This document shows positions 21,001 to 33,506 of a DNA stretch of 64,000 bases, in pieces (position 1 is the first letter of the stretch; each line of letters begins with the position of its first letter). The notes below the pieces were generated by a model, which did no database searches, was not told where the DNA came from, and worked only from the letters and a program-made list of their open reading frames with translations. Position numbers and translations under genes: made by a program. The stretch is from the NCBI RefSeq assembly GCF_937616625.2, contig NC_065576.1, positions 35,490,628-35,554,627 on the forward strand, given 5' to 3'. The stretch comes from Mercurialis annua (lineage: Eukaryota > Streptophyta > Magnoliopsida > Malpighiales > Euphorbiaceae).

Positions 21001-24000
21001 TGCTTCAATTTGTGAAAATATAATTTAGGCCCTGTACCACATAACCTTCATATCCTGCATGATGTTTTGTTTTCTTGTGAAATTTAGGATTTATTTAGAA
21101 GCTAAATGTATATCGTTTGTCATTCTCAAAAGGTGCCCAATCACCATATTTTGTATATTGACTTTGTAGATGTTTAATATAGCTATCTTTCTCTAATTTA
21201 TCACTAACCACCGAAAACTGAATTTATATGCAGATATGTGGGCAGTTGGCACAATACTGGCTGAGCTGTTTACATCATCCCCTATTTTTCCTGGTGAAAG
21301 GTAATATTATTTGAATACATATGTAAATCCATAACCAGGGATAATAAATGTTGAGGTTCTTCAATTTCGTTTAATGGCTGGGGAAATTCTTATGGCTATT
21401 TTCGGTAGCCTTGTGAGAACTTGAGAATTTCCTTCTCCAAGCGGACCGCTAGCATGAAGTTAATTCAATCTGCTTTTTAATGCTCTGCAATTTTTTTTTG
21501 AATTTTATTATGTAAACAGTGATATTCTATGATAACTTTTTTTCACAATATAAATCTTACTTACTGTTGTATGATAAAGTGAAATCCCATTCAGTTGTAA
21601 TTCATTAAAAGTGAAAATATATTAATCAAAAGACAAATTGTTACCTTTGACACTTTTAAAACATCACCATTTTTTGTCCTGATGTTATGAAAAATAGATA
21701 TTTTTTGTCCTGATGTTATGAAAAATAGATTTAATTTTGTCAGAGACGTCCATTAGATGATGACGTTGAGGAGATAAATAGAATATATACAAAGCTGTAT
21801 TTTCTAATCTTTGTTGTATTTTTAAATCATCTTTTTTTGCACTCTTGCAAATTTATTGGTTGGCCTATTCATATGTATGAAAGTGCTTTTTAGATGCAAG
21901 GCTGTTAATCCATCTGAATTAATTGCATTCTGTCTTGTGAATGGGCAGTGAAATAGATCAACTGTACAAGATATGCTGTGTTCTTGGTACACCTGATTGG
22001 ACTACATTCCCTGGAGCTACTAATATCTCAGGGTTGATGAATATTTGTTATTCAGAGGCAAGTGTTCAGTCTGTTTTAGCATCTGCTATGGTATGTTTAT
22101 GCTTTTCGCGATTATTATCTCATTTCTTTTGTTATTCCTGTGTAGGTATTACCTGCCAACCTATCTGACATCATTCCCAACGCTAGCTTGGAAGCCATTG
22201 ATTTGATCACGGTGCGCATTGATACTATATTACTAATTCTGGCTACCAAAATTAAATGATTATTGGGTAAATGATTTTTTATTGAACTTAATTGCATTTT
22301 GTTAACTTCCATAGCGATTATGTTCATGGGATCCATTAAAGAGGCCAACTGCTGAGCAAGCAATGCAACATCCATTTTTCCATGTAAATATATACCCCTT
22401 TTCTAATTTATGTTTAGGTGTTTTACAAGATCAATTTACTAACATGCCTTTGATAGGTGGGCATGTGGGTTCCTCATCCGATCTGTGATCCTCTTGAGCT
22501 GAAGCTAAATAGTATGGGTAAGTTTTTCTGACTTCACTTCAGGATCCCGTAAGCATGCAACTTTGAATTAACTGTTTTCCTCCTATTAAACTGCTCAGCA
22601 GGAGCAAAGCCAAATCTTGAGTTAAATCTGTGGGATTTTAGTGAACCTGATGACTGTTTCCTTGGCTTGACTTTGGCTGTGAAACCCAGCATTTCAAACA
22701 TGGGTAAATAACTAAATTTATTATACTTTTGCTCTCATATAAAAGGAAAATGCAGTTTCTACCACAAGAGAGATATTGTGTAGTTATTTTCTCTCTTTCA
22801 TATCTTTGTTGTTGCACTTTTTCCAGAATCTGATGACAGGCTAACATATTTTTACAATTGTAACTCTTATTTCCTGCAGATTCTGACCACAATCTTTCTC
22901 ATGGTGTGGAGGAGGTGAGTTTCTATGACTACACTCACAATTGCTTCTGTGATAGATTTATATTATGACTTGCATAGCATGATTACTCTTTTGATAAGTT
23001 CTGAGAGTTTGTTAATTTCTTTGCACAGAATTTTCTGTTTTGCTCTGATTACAGAGATCATCAAGAACAATCAGGTAATAGTTTGATCATTTCTTCTGCC
23101 TTATTAACTGGGTGTTGCATTTGATGGCTAAAAAAAAAGTCCTTGAACTCTTCATTGATAATCTAATGTTGAGAGAAATTAAGAATTTTCATTATTTTTA
23201 AATTTATGGACCTAAGTTAATGTTGAGAGAAATTAAAAATCAAATAGGATTATTTTCTTCTCAAGATCTTTTACTCTTCTTTTATCATGTGCAGGTTAGA
23301 AATTTAGAATTAATTCCCGCTTATCTATTTGTATTCACATGAAAGGAAAAGAAAATAATAATTTTGTCGGAAACATTGTTTGGGAACAAAAACACAAGGG
23401 TAAGGTTCCAATGGAAAAAATGGTCACTAGGCAGGTCATTACTAATCCATTGTCAGGTATCTGAATGCTGTTTGTAGCAAATAGTGCAAAAAGTCCATGA
23501 TGTAACTAGTCCTGCTTAAGTTTGGACAAGCCTTACATAAGGCAGAAAGAGAATTGAACTCTTAGATTCTGAGAGTCGTCATAATCATGTATTATTGCAT
23601 CAATTGATTCCAAGCAAAGTTAATAATATAATACTTTTTCAGCTGTGCCCATAACAAGCTATTTGATTTGTGTTGCAGTGTTCTGGTCTCTGGTATCTCA
23701 TAATCAAAGTGGACTTCACCCTCTGGTTGATTCACAATTGTCGTTGTCATTCAGGTATTTTCTCGTACATGTATAAACCGGTGACACAGAAATAATAAAC
23801 TGTCCAAATTACCTCTAATTCATGTGATATTTCATTACAATATTTTCTTTTGTTTTTATCTACATCGCTAAGCTTTTGGGATATCTTGTCAAAAGGGGCT
23901 TCTAATTAATTTGTCATTCATATTTGGTATCTTTTGTCGATCCCATTGAACTAATCCGCATTTAATCACTCTCGCTTATAAACATCATTTGCATTGTTCG

Positions 24001-24167
24001 CCAAACGAATAATTCATGACATCTGTTATTTACTTGGCAGTTCAATCCAGCATCCATCGATGGTTCCTCAATCATCTGGGTTTACAATTACATCAATGCA
24101 GCCTAACATGTTAGATTATCCATTATTGGCAATGTCCTCCCCCATTCAACAAAGCCGTTACCTTTGA
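18040..24167 (+). CDS. MHK: MHK/MAK-type serine/threonine protein kinase (RCK family)
   Basis: Seventeen coding exons join to 432 residues: 18040-18047, 18144-18222, 19367-19435, 19525-19614, 19995-20133, 20255-20357, 20473-20525, 21234-21300, 21949-22057, 22146-22211, 22315-22383, 22457-22517, 22602-22703, 22880-22914, 23029-23074, 23679-23754, 24041-24167. The kinase domain covers about 4-284: Gly loop [10 protein letters not shown] (about 9-18), Lys33 in VAVKK, HRDLKPEN (123-130, catalytic Asp125), DFG (142-144), the TEY activation motif (156-158), then RWYRAPE. TxY and the overall sequence place it with MAK/ICK/MOK kinases; the plant member is MHK (At4g13020). The 148-residue tail is Ser/Gln-rich. 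Animal relatives control cilium length, but flowering plants lack cilia, so the substrates are unknown. The exon-9 donor reads AG|GCAAGT (GC-AG intron); an in-frame GT donor lies 33 bases downstream at 22090. The acceptor of exon 13 is a CAGCAG tandem site. All key residues are present and the gene looks functional. Confidence 0.93.
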
Positions 24168-25425
24168 CCGGCATCGGTCGTAGAGCAAGGAGGGCGTATA
24201 AATAATTTGTAATTAATACTTGGTAAAACTATTTGATTTTGTAAAGCTCTTTAGTAGTTTATTTGTGGCTTGATGCAATTGCAAGCATTACCATGCAGAA
24301 TTAGAATACACTGGACAAAATTTGCTAGGAAAAAGGTGTCAACTGACTTGAGTTTATTTAGAGGTGCCTCATCATCTTGGTGCATAAATTTTTCAAAATC
24401 TTCTGGTACAGAGCACTATTATAAAATTTGTACAAATTCACATGACAATTGAAATGTCTTGAAAATGTAATCTATTATTTTATTTTATTTTTGAGAAAAA
24501 TGTATTATAACAATTGATGCTATATAATTTGTTGAATTCTTTTAATGCTATATGGAATTAGCTACACTAAAGAGTCAATGTCTGAATGAACCCTAAATAA
24601 GTTTAAAACCTTAAATTAGATTAAATACAAGTGTTAAGGGTGTGCATACAGAATTATACCTTAAATAATTTTTTTTAATATCGAATTGTACTAAATTTAT
24701 AAGGAAAATTGAAGTAGTTGTCTCAGTTTATTTATTAGTTTATTATTATTAAATTTAACTGAATTTTTTAATGTGCAAAATTGAACTAAATTAAAAAATT
24801 ATCTTTTTTTAAAGTTTGGACTGACTAATTAAGCCGAACTGAGTTCAACTGAATTTGAGTGTTTGCACACCCTATATAAAGTGTACTAAAATCAAATTTG
24901 AGTGTTTGCACACCCTATATAAAGTGTACTAAAATCAATCAAAATGTAACCAAACATACATGTGATTTGTTATATATAAATTACAAATCAATAGAAATAT
25001 TGTACAATTAGGTTGATCTATAGTTGAGTTTACGTTGACTTTTACTCCATCATAGAATTTCTACTATTAAATCAATAGAAATATTATACATGTGATTTTT
25101 TTCTTAAATTTTCTGACTTCATTTACTTTCTAAAATTAAAAAAAAAATTCAAGAAATTAAAACATTAATAAATATTAAAAATTAAATTGAAGTCACTAAG
25201 CCATAATTTTTTTATTTATAGTATAAACTTTATTTATACATATTAAGAATATAGTTTAAGGACCGAATTGAACTATAATTTTTTTTGTTAAATCATTTGA
25301 TTTAGTTGAATAAAACAAAACTGAACAAAATGACATACATGTTAAGGAAATAAATTGGAGAACTATATCATTTGATTTTTTTCAAAAAAAAAGACGAAAA
25401 TGCTAATTCCCCATCCTTATAGAAA
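24168..25425. other. 3' flank of the kinase gene and intergenic DNA
   Basis: 3' UTR followed by AT-rich DNA. A degenerate hAT-like foldback may lie at about 24637-24875 (agggtgtgca / tgcacaccct), without a clear duplication. No gene is seen; the 60-codon frame at 24270 is not protein-like. Confidence 0.4.
24854..24939 (+). repeat. 43-bp direct tandem duplication
   Basis: TTTGAGTGTTTGCACACC...GTACTAAAATCAAA occurs twice back to back (from about 24854 and about 24897) and is nearly identical, so it is recent. It overlaps the right end of the possible foldback. Confidence 0.85.
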
Positions 25426-27356
25426 GTGATCCGAGTGAAGAGGATTATGAGCCAGAGGAGGATTTGAATGAGGAGATATAAGAGAATATGAATCCTTCTA
25501 GTAATGGCAGAATGTCTGAGGAGCCATCAGAACTCGTATATCCAGGTTTTGATAGGGATCAGTTCCTAGAGGAAGAGTCACGATTGGGAGATATTAATAG
25601 TGTAGTTAGAGAGGAGCGAGATTTTATGCAGTGTGTGAGGAATAGGATGACTCAATGGAGCGGATACATGATCAGAGGGTAGATATTATTAAAGAACAAT
25701 TCGAGACTCTCACGAGGGATAATAGGTCAGTGTCAGAGTATACTACGAGTTTATGAGATTGAACGGTTTTATACCACTAGGACTGATTACGAGGGATTAA
25801 TGCAATTTGTGGATATGCATTTTTCTTATATAGCTGAGCAGGCACAGTTGAGGTATAGCACTCGTATTATGGAGAGGGTAATAGATTAGACCAACCCTGT
25901 AGTTATAGGTGGAAACCTTAGCGGTATACGATTTAGGAGGGTTAGAGGTCAAGTAGTGAGTTTTAGATATTGTGTTGGTGATGCGGGAGCTGGCCCGAGT
26001 GCCCCAGTGGATAGAGATCGTAGTGGCGCAAGCCGCGGAGCTAATGAGGAACCTTGAGGGTTTTACATGTGTTTAAATGTTAATCCTTAAATTAAAATGT
26101 GATTTATATAGAAATTGAATAAGTTAATGAGCGTATATCAAAGCTGATGAACCCTAATGAAATAAGGTGATAGAAATAGAAATAAGATGATAAATGTTAA
26201 ATTATAATAGTGATCGAGGCGTTATCCTTGACATCGTAATAATCAATGAAAAGAAGAAAGTGAAGTATTCCGCAAAGTTGAAATTGTCTAAAACAACTTA
26301 TTAAAAAAAGTTGTGAATGTTTATAAAAAGAGTTTTAATTGCAAAATTGTGGCCAGTTAGTTATAGTATCTGCGCAAAATAAATGTCATTGCACTACATA
26401 TTTAGGAATGCATTGAAATTTAAGTAATATGTGACATGCAAATGGAAAATTATTTGTACATACATCATGAGTATATATGAAAGAATTTAACAACTCTTTG
26501 GTAATGAGAGATGTCATTGCCCTGACATAATTTTGTAAAATGAAATGTTTATGAGATTTTCCTTTAAAAAAGTGTTATTTCAAAAATGGAATTTGGCAAT
26601 TTATTGAAAACAAAGGTATTGGAAAAAGGCGCCAATGTTTTAAATGATTTTGAGTTTTTAATAAGATTTGTTGGACATAACTCTGTGGGAAATAAGCTCG
26701 AGGTAACAACACTGTTTGTGAGACAAGAGGAAGTCAAGTACGTTATGATATTCAAATTTAAGAAGAAATTCTTAATGAATATCCGGATTTTCATGCGAGT
26801 GCAAATTCAATAACGATTAAGTAGTATTGATATTGGAATAGCTAGAACCGATATCTTTAGAGAGATTTATCGACGGATCGAGCGAAGTAGAGTGACTAAA
26901 AAGTCATAAATGTGTGTTATGCTAGAAGCATTAGTTGGAACCATCCTATTGTCAAAGCTATCAGAAGAGTATGGAATGGTGAAGGTAATCGTAAATAAGG
27001 AAGTGGTATCGATAAGGTGAACGTACATAAGGAGATAAAGTGAATGTTGATTAAAAAGATAATGATATCGATCAGGATAATGAGGTGAATGAAATAATGA
27101 GATTATAATGAGATAGATATAGAAGTATGAGATGGAACATGATTGAAGTAAATCATGACGTTTCATGTGATGCCATGAATAATATTCATGATGAGTTAAA
27201 AGGGTAGAAAGATGAGATGGACAAGTATGGCCAAGTAATATTTAAAATTAGAGTGGAGAATCGTAATGAGAATTGGAGTAGCGCATAAAAGTAAATTTTA
27301 CCTTGAAATGCGGGGGTTTAGAATGTTTTTCCAACCATTAAAAGTTACGATGATAG
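25426..27356 (+). mobile_element. Internal region of a degenerate Ty3/gypsy-like retrotransposon (gag remnant)
   Basis: 25426-25682 keeps an acidic, open stretch (SDPSEEDYEPEEDLNEE ... REERDFMQCV). 25689-25755 encodes QFETLTRDNRSVSEYTTSL, which resembles the 'GN-S-V-x-E-Y' part of the retrotransposon Gag domain; the frame then meets stops. From about 26400 the sequence matches the 3' internal region of the element at 48932-54502 (aatgagagatgtcat... at 26505 and 52969). No protease, reverse transcriptase or integrase motif survives. Its own 5' LTR is not in view. Confidence 0.6.
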
Positions 27357-28176
27357 TGTAATACCCCGTATATTTCTAGCATGTTTCGTCGCATTTTGAC
27401 TTACTCCGGATTGTGTTGATAGGATTAGCTTTTGAGAGAATTTTGAGATTTTATACTTGAGTATCCTAAGAGTATCAACTAAGATTCTATCTAGGACCTG
27501 GTAGTTTTTAATCAGGTTTTTGATAAGTTTCATAACAGTTTTGTTGTCTTCTTCCAGCTAGTTTCTCGACGTATAGGAGCTAGTTCGGTGTAACTCTTTC
27601 ACCCGTATGCATGATATGAAGTATCTTTTATGTTCTTGGTTTATTTTTTTGGTTGGTTTCGTACACTTCTTGCCTTATACAATATGTTTCGATATGTGTT
27701 TCGATTTGTTGTTTTGTGTTTCGGTTAAACTTTCGTCGTTTGAGTTATGAAGTTTCATTTTGCGACGTACGACCAGTTTTGGCCTGGTGTTGGACGACAA
27801 CATGTTTTTCTTGACAAAATATTGGTGGCACTCATGTGTTAGACGACACCATCGAGTCTTAGACGAAACCAAGCATGTTTTTTTGTGCGAAGCGTTTTGG
27901 CTTGTGTGTCTCGGACGAGACATGAATTTTTGGTCATGTCTCGGATGTCACCTGACTTGTGTGACAGAAGGTCTATAAATAGGTAAGACCTATGCGAGCC
28001 AAATCTCACCAGACTCACACAAAATCCTAATTTTTTCCTCAGCCACCATTTGTTTTACTCTCCCTTGCCCTCGTATTTCAATCCTTGACGCAAGCAAGTA
28101 TGATGCAGTTTACCCATTGATTCATCACCTTGAATTGCTTGTAGATTATTTAGTATTGAAGACTTGATTGTGTTTT

Positions 28177-31100
28177 TGTCATGACCCATTTTCATGAATC
28201 GCGATCGGCGCTAGGGTATGGATAATGTAGTACCAAAACCCGCAGCTAGCCTTTCATTTAACATACAAACACATAAACCTGTAGAAAACCAATGATCGGG
28301 GGCAACCGAGACTTCAGCCTAAATCTAGCAGTTATAATATTCAACATTTAAAATAACATGCTTTCCAATAATGGTATTAAATCGGCTTAGCATAAATAAT
28401 CCGGAATAATCATATAATATGCCAGAGCAATAAATAATCAGTCAGACCAATATGACAACAACTAGAATAAAATAAAGACGTCTAGTTACTACTGCGGTCT
28501 AAGAATAAAACAGTTTTACAATTTATCAAAATAATAAAAACCTCCGAGAAAGTAAAGAACGGAGACCAGCGACTCTCTCAAATCATAACCCTGAAAAAAA
28601 TTGGGAAAACAACGGAGTCAGATATACTGAGATGAGTTTATACTACTATCTACATTTATTAAGTGGAAAACCTTTAAAACCGTTTAAAACATTTAATAAC
28701 AATATTACGAATAATAGTTGGAACCCTAATCCACAATTCTACATAAATAACATAATCCAATAGGTCTGGTTCCGAGAGCTGAGCTACACCGAGTTACCAC
28801 TGACCACACTTATACCATAACCAGAGTCCCGAGAGCTGTGCTACACCGAGTTACTCTATTTGTTCCCGAGAGCTACGCTCACACTGAGTTACCACATTTC
28901 CGTAAATACCTTACCCAGATCATTACCGGTGCGCACGCAGTTCTAATGATGCCCATTAGGTAGCATGTTCCAACTAAGAGCCATAATATAAAAGCAGTTC
29001 GAAATATACGTACAGTATATATATTTAATATTTAAAATAACAATTTACTTAATAAAGCGGTAAATAGTAAGTACAAACTCACTATTTGCTAATCCACGTG
29101 ATAACCGGCAAGCAACTAATCCTGGTTCGCCTATGGAGCACGAACAATAGACGGGTATAGACAAATAAAATAATTATTAAAAACAGACCCTAACTCTATA
29201 GAGTACTAGACAGCACATAGGACTAGCACAATTAACACGTCGAGAATAAACAATCCAAAACAACACAAAAATACCCAATAGGTAAATAAAGCCCAATTAA
29301 TACAAGTCTATTGAGTTCTCGCTTAAAATCCGATTAACAAATATTATTTAATAATCTTTAAATAATAATTAATTTCCAAATAGTGGGTTAGCCGAGTTAC
29401 CAATAACTACCAAGCTAACCTCACTTGTCAGGTGACCCAAGTCTGACCCGACTCAAAATGTTTATCAAATATAAACCCGAGTTTATATTTTTAAAATAAT
29501 TCGATAAGATAATAATCCATTTAAAAGCAGAACTCAATAACTTCAATTGCAAGTAACCCAAGTTACAACCCAAAAATCTAACCATTTTAAGTTTAAAGTT
29601 TAGTGACTAAACTGTACTTTATCCAATTAATGACTAAACTGTACTTTAGCCAATTAGGGACTAAACTGTACTTTAGCCAATTTGATATTTAAAATCAAAG
29701 TAATTACCTTTGTTTATAATTAAAACAAAATATAAAGTTACTAATCAAAAGTCCCCTTAATTAAGTTATAAAATAAGTTCGAGGGCTAAATTGTAATTTA
29801 ACCAATTTCATGTCAAATTGATATTCTTACTTAAATATAATTACCCGAGTAATTATATTAACTAATTTTATAATTAACTATCGTTTTCAATATTAAATTT
29901 ATAAATCAAAATAAAATTCAAATTATTAGGTAAAGTTAAACTTTAAGAATTTATTTGATTTAGTCAAAATAGTTTAATGGCCATAATGGCATTTTCGCCA
30001 TCTTCTTCAATGCACACAGAAACCACGCCTAAGCTTAATATGAACTCACAAAATATCATATGCAGGACTTAGCAAATAACAATTATGAATTTCAAAGCTT
30101 CCTAATTCAATATGATTTTAAATCATAACCATGTCACTCATTATAATCAAAGACCCTACATTTAAAAGCAAAACCGTAGAACTTCAGAATAAGAAAAATG
30201 GCAGGATTATGGCGTGGATTCAACAATTCAAAACGGCGACAAACATATAGATTTAAGGCTTAATTTCTTAAAAAACCCCCACCTTACATTTTTTTTCCGT
30301 TTATACCTGACCTTATAAAAACACCATTTGTACCCAATTTTGAGTTTTTATGTTTCATCTCTACCCAAAAGCATTAAATTGTACTCTTTTCATTTGAAAA
30401 AAAAGTTTAAAACAATCCTTCATTTTTAACTTATATACGAATTAGATATTAATGTTATTAATAGTACAAAAATACCATCTTTTTCAAAAAATTAAAAATA
30501 ATAATAATTTTTTAAAAAAATATTTCGAATTTTTTTTAATTTTTTCAACTTTTTAAAAAATATTTCCGAAAAAAAAATTAAAAATAATAATAATTTTTTA
30601 TTATTTTTTATTATTTTATCAAATTAAAAAAATTAATTAATTATTTGGATGTATTTGATTATTTTTTAAGTTTAAGGATTTATTTGTATATTTTAAAATA
30701 GAAAAAAGTATGTTTTAAACTCTTTTCCAAATAAAAAAAGTACAATTTAATGCTTTTGGGTAGAGATGAAACATAAAAACCCAAAATTGGGTACAAATGG
30801 TGTTTTTACAAGGTCAGAGTATAAACGAAAAAAAAGTGCAAGGTGGGGTTTTTTTAAGGAATTAAGCCTAGATTTAACACCACACTATCAATTTGTTTAT
30901 GAATCACCACAACCCTAAAGATCTAGCACCATGAAACATAACAAGATCAAGCCAAATGAAAAGGAATGGTTCGGCAGAAACCATAGCAACCAAGAACAGT
31001 ATTAATAAACTAAAAGCGATAAACCGTACGGCGATTGAAACGAGGTCGATTGCGTACCGTTCAACAAAAACGAGATAGGGGAACGTAGAGAATCGAGTCC

Positions 31101-31704
31101 ACAATGTCTGAGATCGAACAGAATCAATTTCGATCTAGAAACGAGCAAGAACGATTAAAAATACGGAATTGTCGTTTAATGTCAAAATTGAAATTGTTAG
31201 AACCACTTACCGATGCTTTTGCTGAAACTTTGAGAGGGATTTTGATCCACGATTTCTCAGCGAAAATGGAAGAGAATGACGGCTACGGATTGTCTGAAGT
31301 GTGGAGAATGAATTAGGGTAGAAAGTTTCGTATTTAACTAGGTCGGAATAGGTTAGAATAAAGTACAAAATTGCCCCCACGCAAGGGTGGGGATAGTTTC
31401 AAACGAGAACAACCATTTAGGCATGATTCTCGTTCGAAACTGGCCTGGTCTCGAACGAGACCAGGCCAAAATCTCTATGTCTCGTACGAGACCTCTTGGT
31501 CTCGTACTATACCTCAGCTTTTTGAATCAGGTCTCGTTTGAGACCTGATTCAAAAGGTGTGGTTCAACCTTTTTGGTAGAACCACAACCGAACCAACGGA
31601 TCCCCAAATTTAATTAGCTTTGAATCGAACCACGGTACTGAAAACGACCCGAAAAACTACCGGAATTAATCGCAAAATAGATTAAAATTTTACGGGATAT
31701 TACA
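28177..31704 (-). mobile_element. Solo LTR, minus orientation, 3.5 kb
   Basis: On the minus strand it starts TGTAATATCCCG (31704 downward) and ends GGGTCATGACA (28177). A perfect 5-bp target duplication GTTTT flanks it (28172-28176 and 31705-31709), and no internal region is present, so it is a recombination product. It contains a Mutator-like MITE (30257-30868); without it the LTR is about 2.9 kb. Three copies of the ACACCGAGTTAC...CGAGAGCT repeat (28758-28895) and ACCGGTGCGCA (28925-28935) match the other LTRs. A 70-codon open frame at 31104-31316 is inside it and is not recognised. Confidence 0.85.
30257..30868. mobile_element. Mutator-like foldback MITE, 612 bp
   Basis: The ends are GGCTTAATTTCTTAAAAAAC and TTTTTTAAGGAATTAAGCC; the arms are inverted for about 150 bp (cccaattttgagtttttatg / cataaaaacccaaaattggg). 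It has a perfect 9-bp duplication TAGATTTAA (30248-30256 and 30869-30877). The centre is poly-A/T with internal inverted copies of aaaaataataataat. Confidence 0.9.
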
Positions 31705-32957
31705 GTTTTCCATTAGTGGTGGATTCAAAGCTTGTTTTTCCAAATCTTTTATTATTATTGTTTTTGAGTTCTAGGTATACAAAGGTAAGGTCTTAATCCT
31801 CTTTTATTGTTCATTAAGATTATGATTTGGATTGATGTTATAACTTGAGATTTGGATTGGTACACTGTTTATGCTTTATCTATAACCCACATGTGAATTG
31901 TGTGAATTCCATGCTATATTGAGATTATGGTTTTGCTATTGTCATATGGATGATTTGAGGAAATTCCATGCTATGTCTGTTATAGATTGATTTGGGTTTG
32001 TTAATTTGAGTGGAATCGTTGTATGCCTTGTGTCTCACATGATTTGATGTTTATGTTGAGTCTTTTGGCATGAGATTATTGGCTTTCTCATATGAGAGTT
32101 TGAGATTAGTGTTTGAGACTTGGGTTATGTTGAGCTCCTTATTTTTTGAAGATTGGGATTATATTATATTTGTATTTTCTGAATTTATAAAATGTTATGA
32201 ATAGGTATTATGAATGGTTATTATGGGTTGGACTTGAGTCACCCAAATTGGGATTTGAGCTTGGTAGTTGTAATAAATCGGGTAACTCGATGATTTTTAT
32301 AAGTTGAGATGTTTTAGGAATTATAACCATTCAATTTATAAAAGAGGCTTTCCGGAAAATGACTTTTAACCATGGAGCTCAACTAGAACTCAAAAACTAT
32401 TGTTGATTAAGTATATGTTGATGGAACGGTTGTTTAAGTAATTGTTATGATTTTCTTGTCGGTTTATTTGGTTTTTGAGTCTTGTCTAGAATTATCTAGA
32501 GTTAGACTTGGTGTTATTTTAAATGTGTATTAATTTGTATTTGTTTCCTAGACCCGTCTACTACTCGAGCGACGAAGTTGGATCATGGCTTATGAAGCAT
32601 GGTGGAGTTTGAGTTTAGTAATCCCGTGTTGTGAGTTTATGTTATTATTTACTTTTATTAAGTAACTTATATATTTTGTTAAATATATTATGTAAATATT
32701 TTACAACCATTTTTATAACTGTTCTGGATATATTGGAACGTGCTTCTTATTGGGCGACAATAGGACTGTGTGCGCACCGGTTGTGATTGAATAAAGGTAT
32801 GAGTATCGATATTGGAAACATATATGTGGTTAGGGTAACTCGATTTGTATTCAGCTCTCAAGACTCCTATTTGTGGTTTAAGTGCGGTCGGAGGTAACTC
32901 GGTGGAGCCCGCTCTCGGATGCAAGGCCTTTTGAATCAATGATTGATTTAGGTAATG

Positions 32958-32986
<29 letters not shown>
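32958..32986. repeat. (TA)n microsatellite
   Basis: An uninterrupted run of about 14 TA units inside the long LTR. Confidence 0.95.
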
Positions 32987-32988
<2 letters not shown>

Positions 32989-33494
32989 GGAATAGGGTTC
33001 CAATTATAATCCGTAATGCTAAACTGTTTATAAAATGTTTAGATGGTTTCAACTTATTAATTGTTTATAATAATATGAACTCACTCAGTTTTAACTGACC
33101 CCTGTTGTTATCTCCACTTTCAAGTTTTATCGTTGTGGGCGCTGTGCCACTTCCGAATCTTTCTTCTCGAAGGTCATTTTATACAAATTTATACGTACAA
33201 ATGTTTTAAACTCTAGACCATATTAGTCATAGTAGTGTTCTGTAAATTACTTGGGTTGACCGCTGTATGTTGATGTTTATTGTATGTTGTACTTGTACAT
33301 ATCGATTGAATATTTATATATAAATTTATTGGAGTCTCGGGATGGTACCGAGCATTGGTATGATTATCATTAATGATATTATGTTGTTGGAGTTTTGGTT
33401 GCCACCGAGCATAAGCTTTATGATATTGATGTATTGATTATATGATGAATGTTTAGGCTTGCTACGGGTTTCATAGTCAACATTGTGGCAAAGT

Positions 33495-33506
33495 TGGTAT
33501 CAGAGC
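33495..33506 (+). other. Retrotransposon primer-binding site (initiator tRNA-Met)
   Basis: TGGTATCAGAGC, the standard plant primer-binding sequence complementary to the 3' end of initiator tRNA-Met, starts 4 bases after the LTR end at 33490. Degenerate versions follow the LTR ends at about 39096 (ttggtattagtgc) and 48931 (ttagtatcagagc). Confidence 0.85.

Larger units (their letters stand above)
27357..33490 (+). mobile_element. Long LTR of a Ty3/gypsy-like retrotransposon, interrupted by a solo LTR
   Basis: It begins TGTAATACCCCG at 27357 and ends GTGGCA at 33490, immediately followed by a primer-binding site. Without the nested solo LTR (28177-31704 plus 5 bp) it is about 2.6 kb. A TATAAATAG box lies at 27974-27982, preceded by a cluster of gacga/gtctcg dyad motifs (27770-27960). 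It shares with the other LTRs here the blocks TGCGCACCGGT (32771-32781), GGTAACTCGGTGGAG (about 32892) and CTCACTCAGTTTTAACTGACC (33080-33100). A 4-bp-plus partner LTR on its 3' side was not identified. Confidence 0.7.

Noticed and set aside
25488..25682. 64-codon acidic frame as an independent gene
   Set aside because: It continues into a Gag-like remnant and repeats the pattern of other retrotransposon interiors here.
31104..31316. 70-codon frame MSEIEQNQF...
   Set aside because: Located inside the solo LTR and unrecognised; no reason to treat it as a gene.
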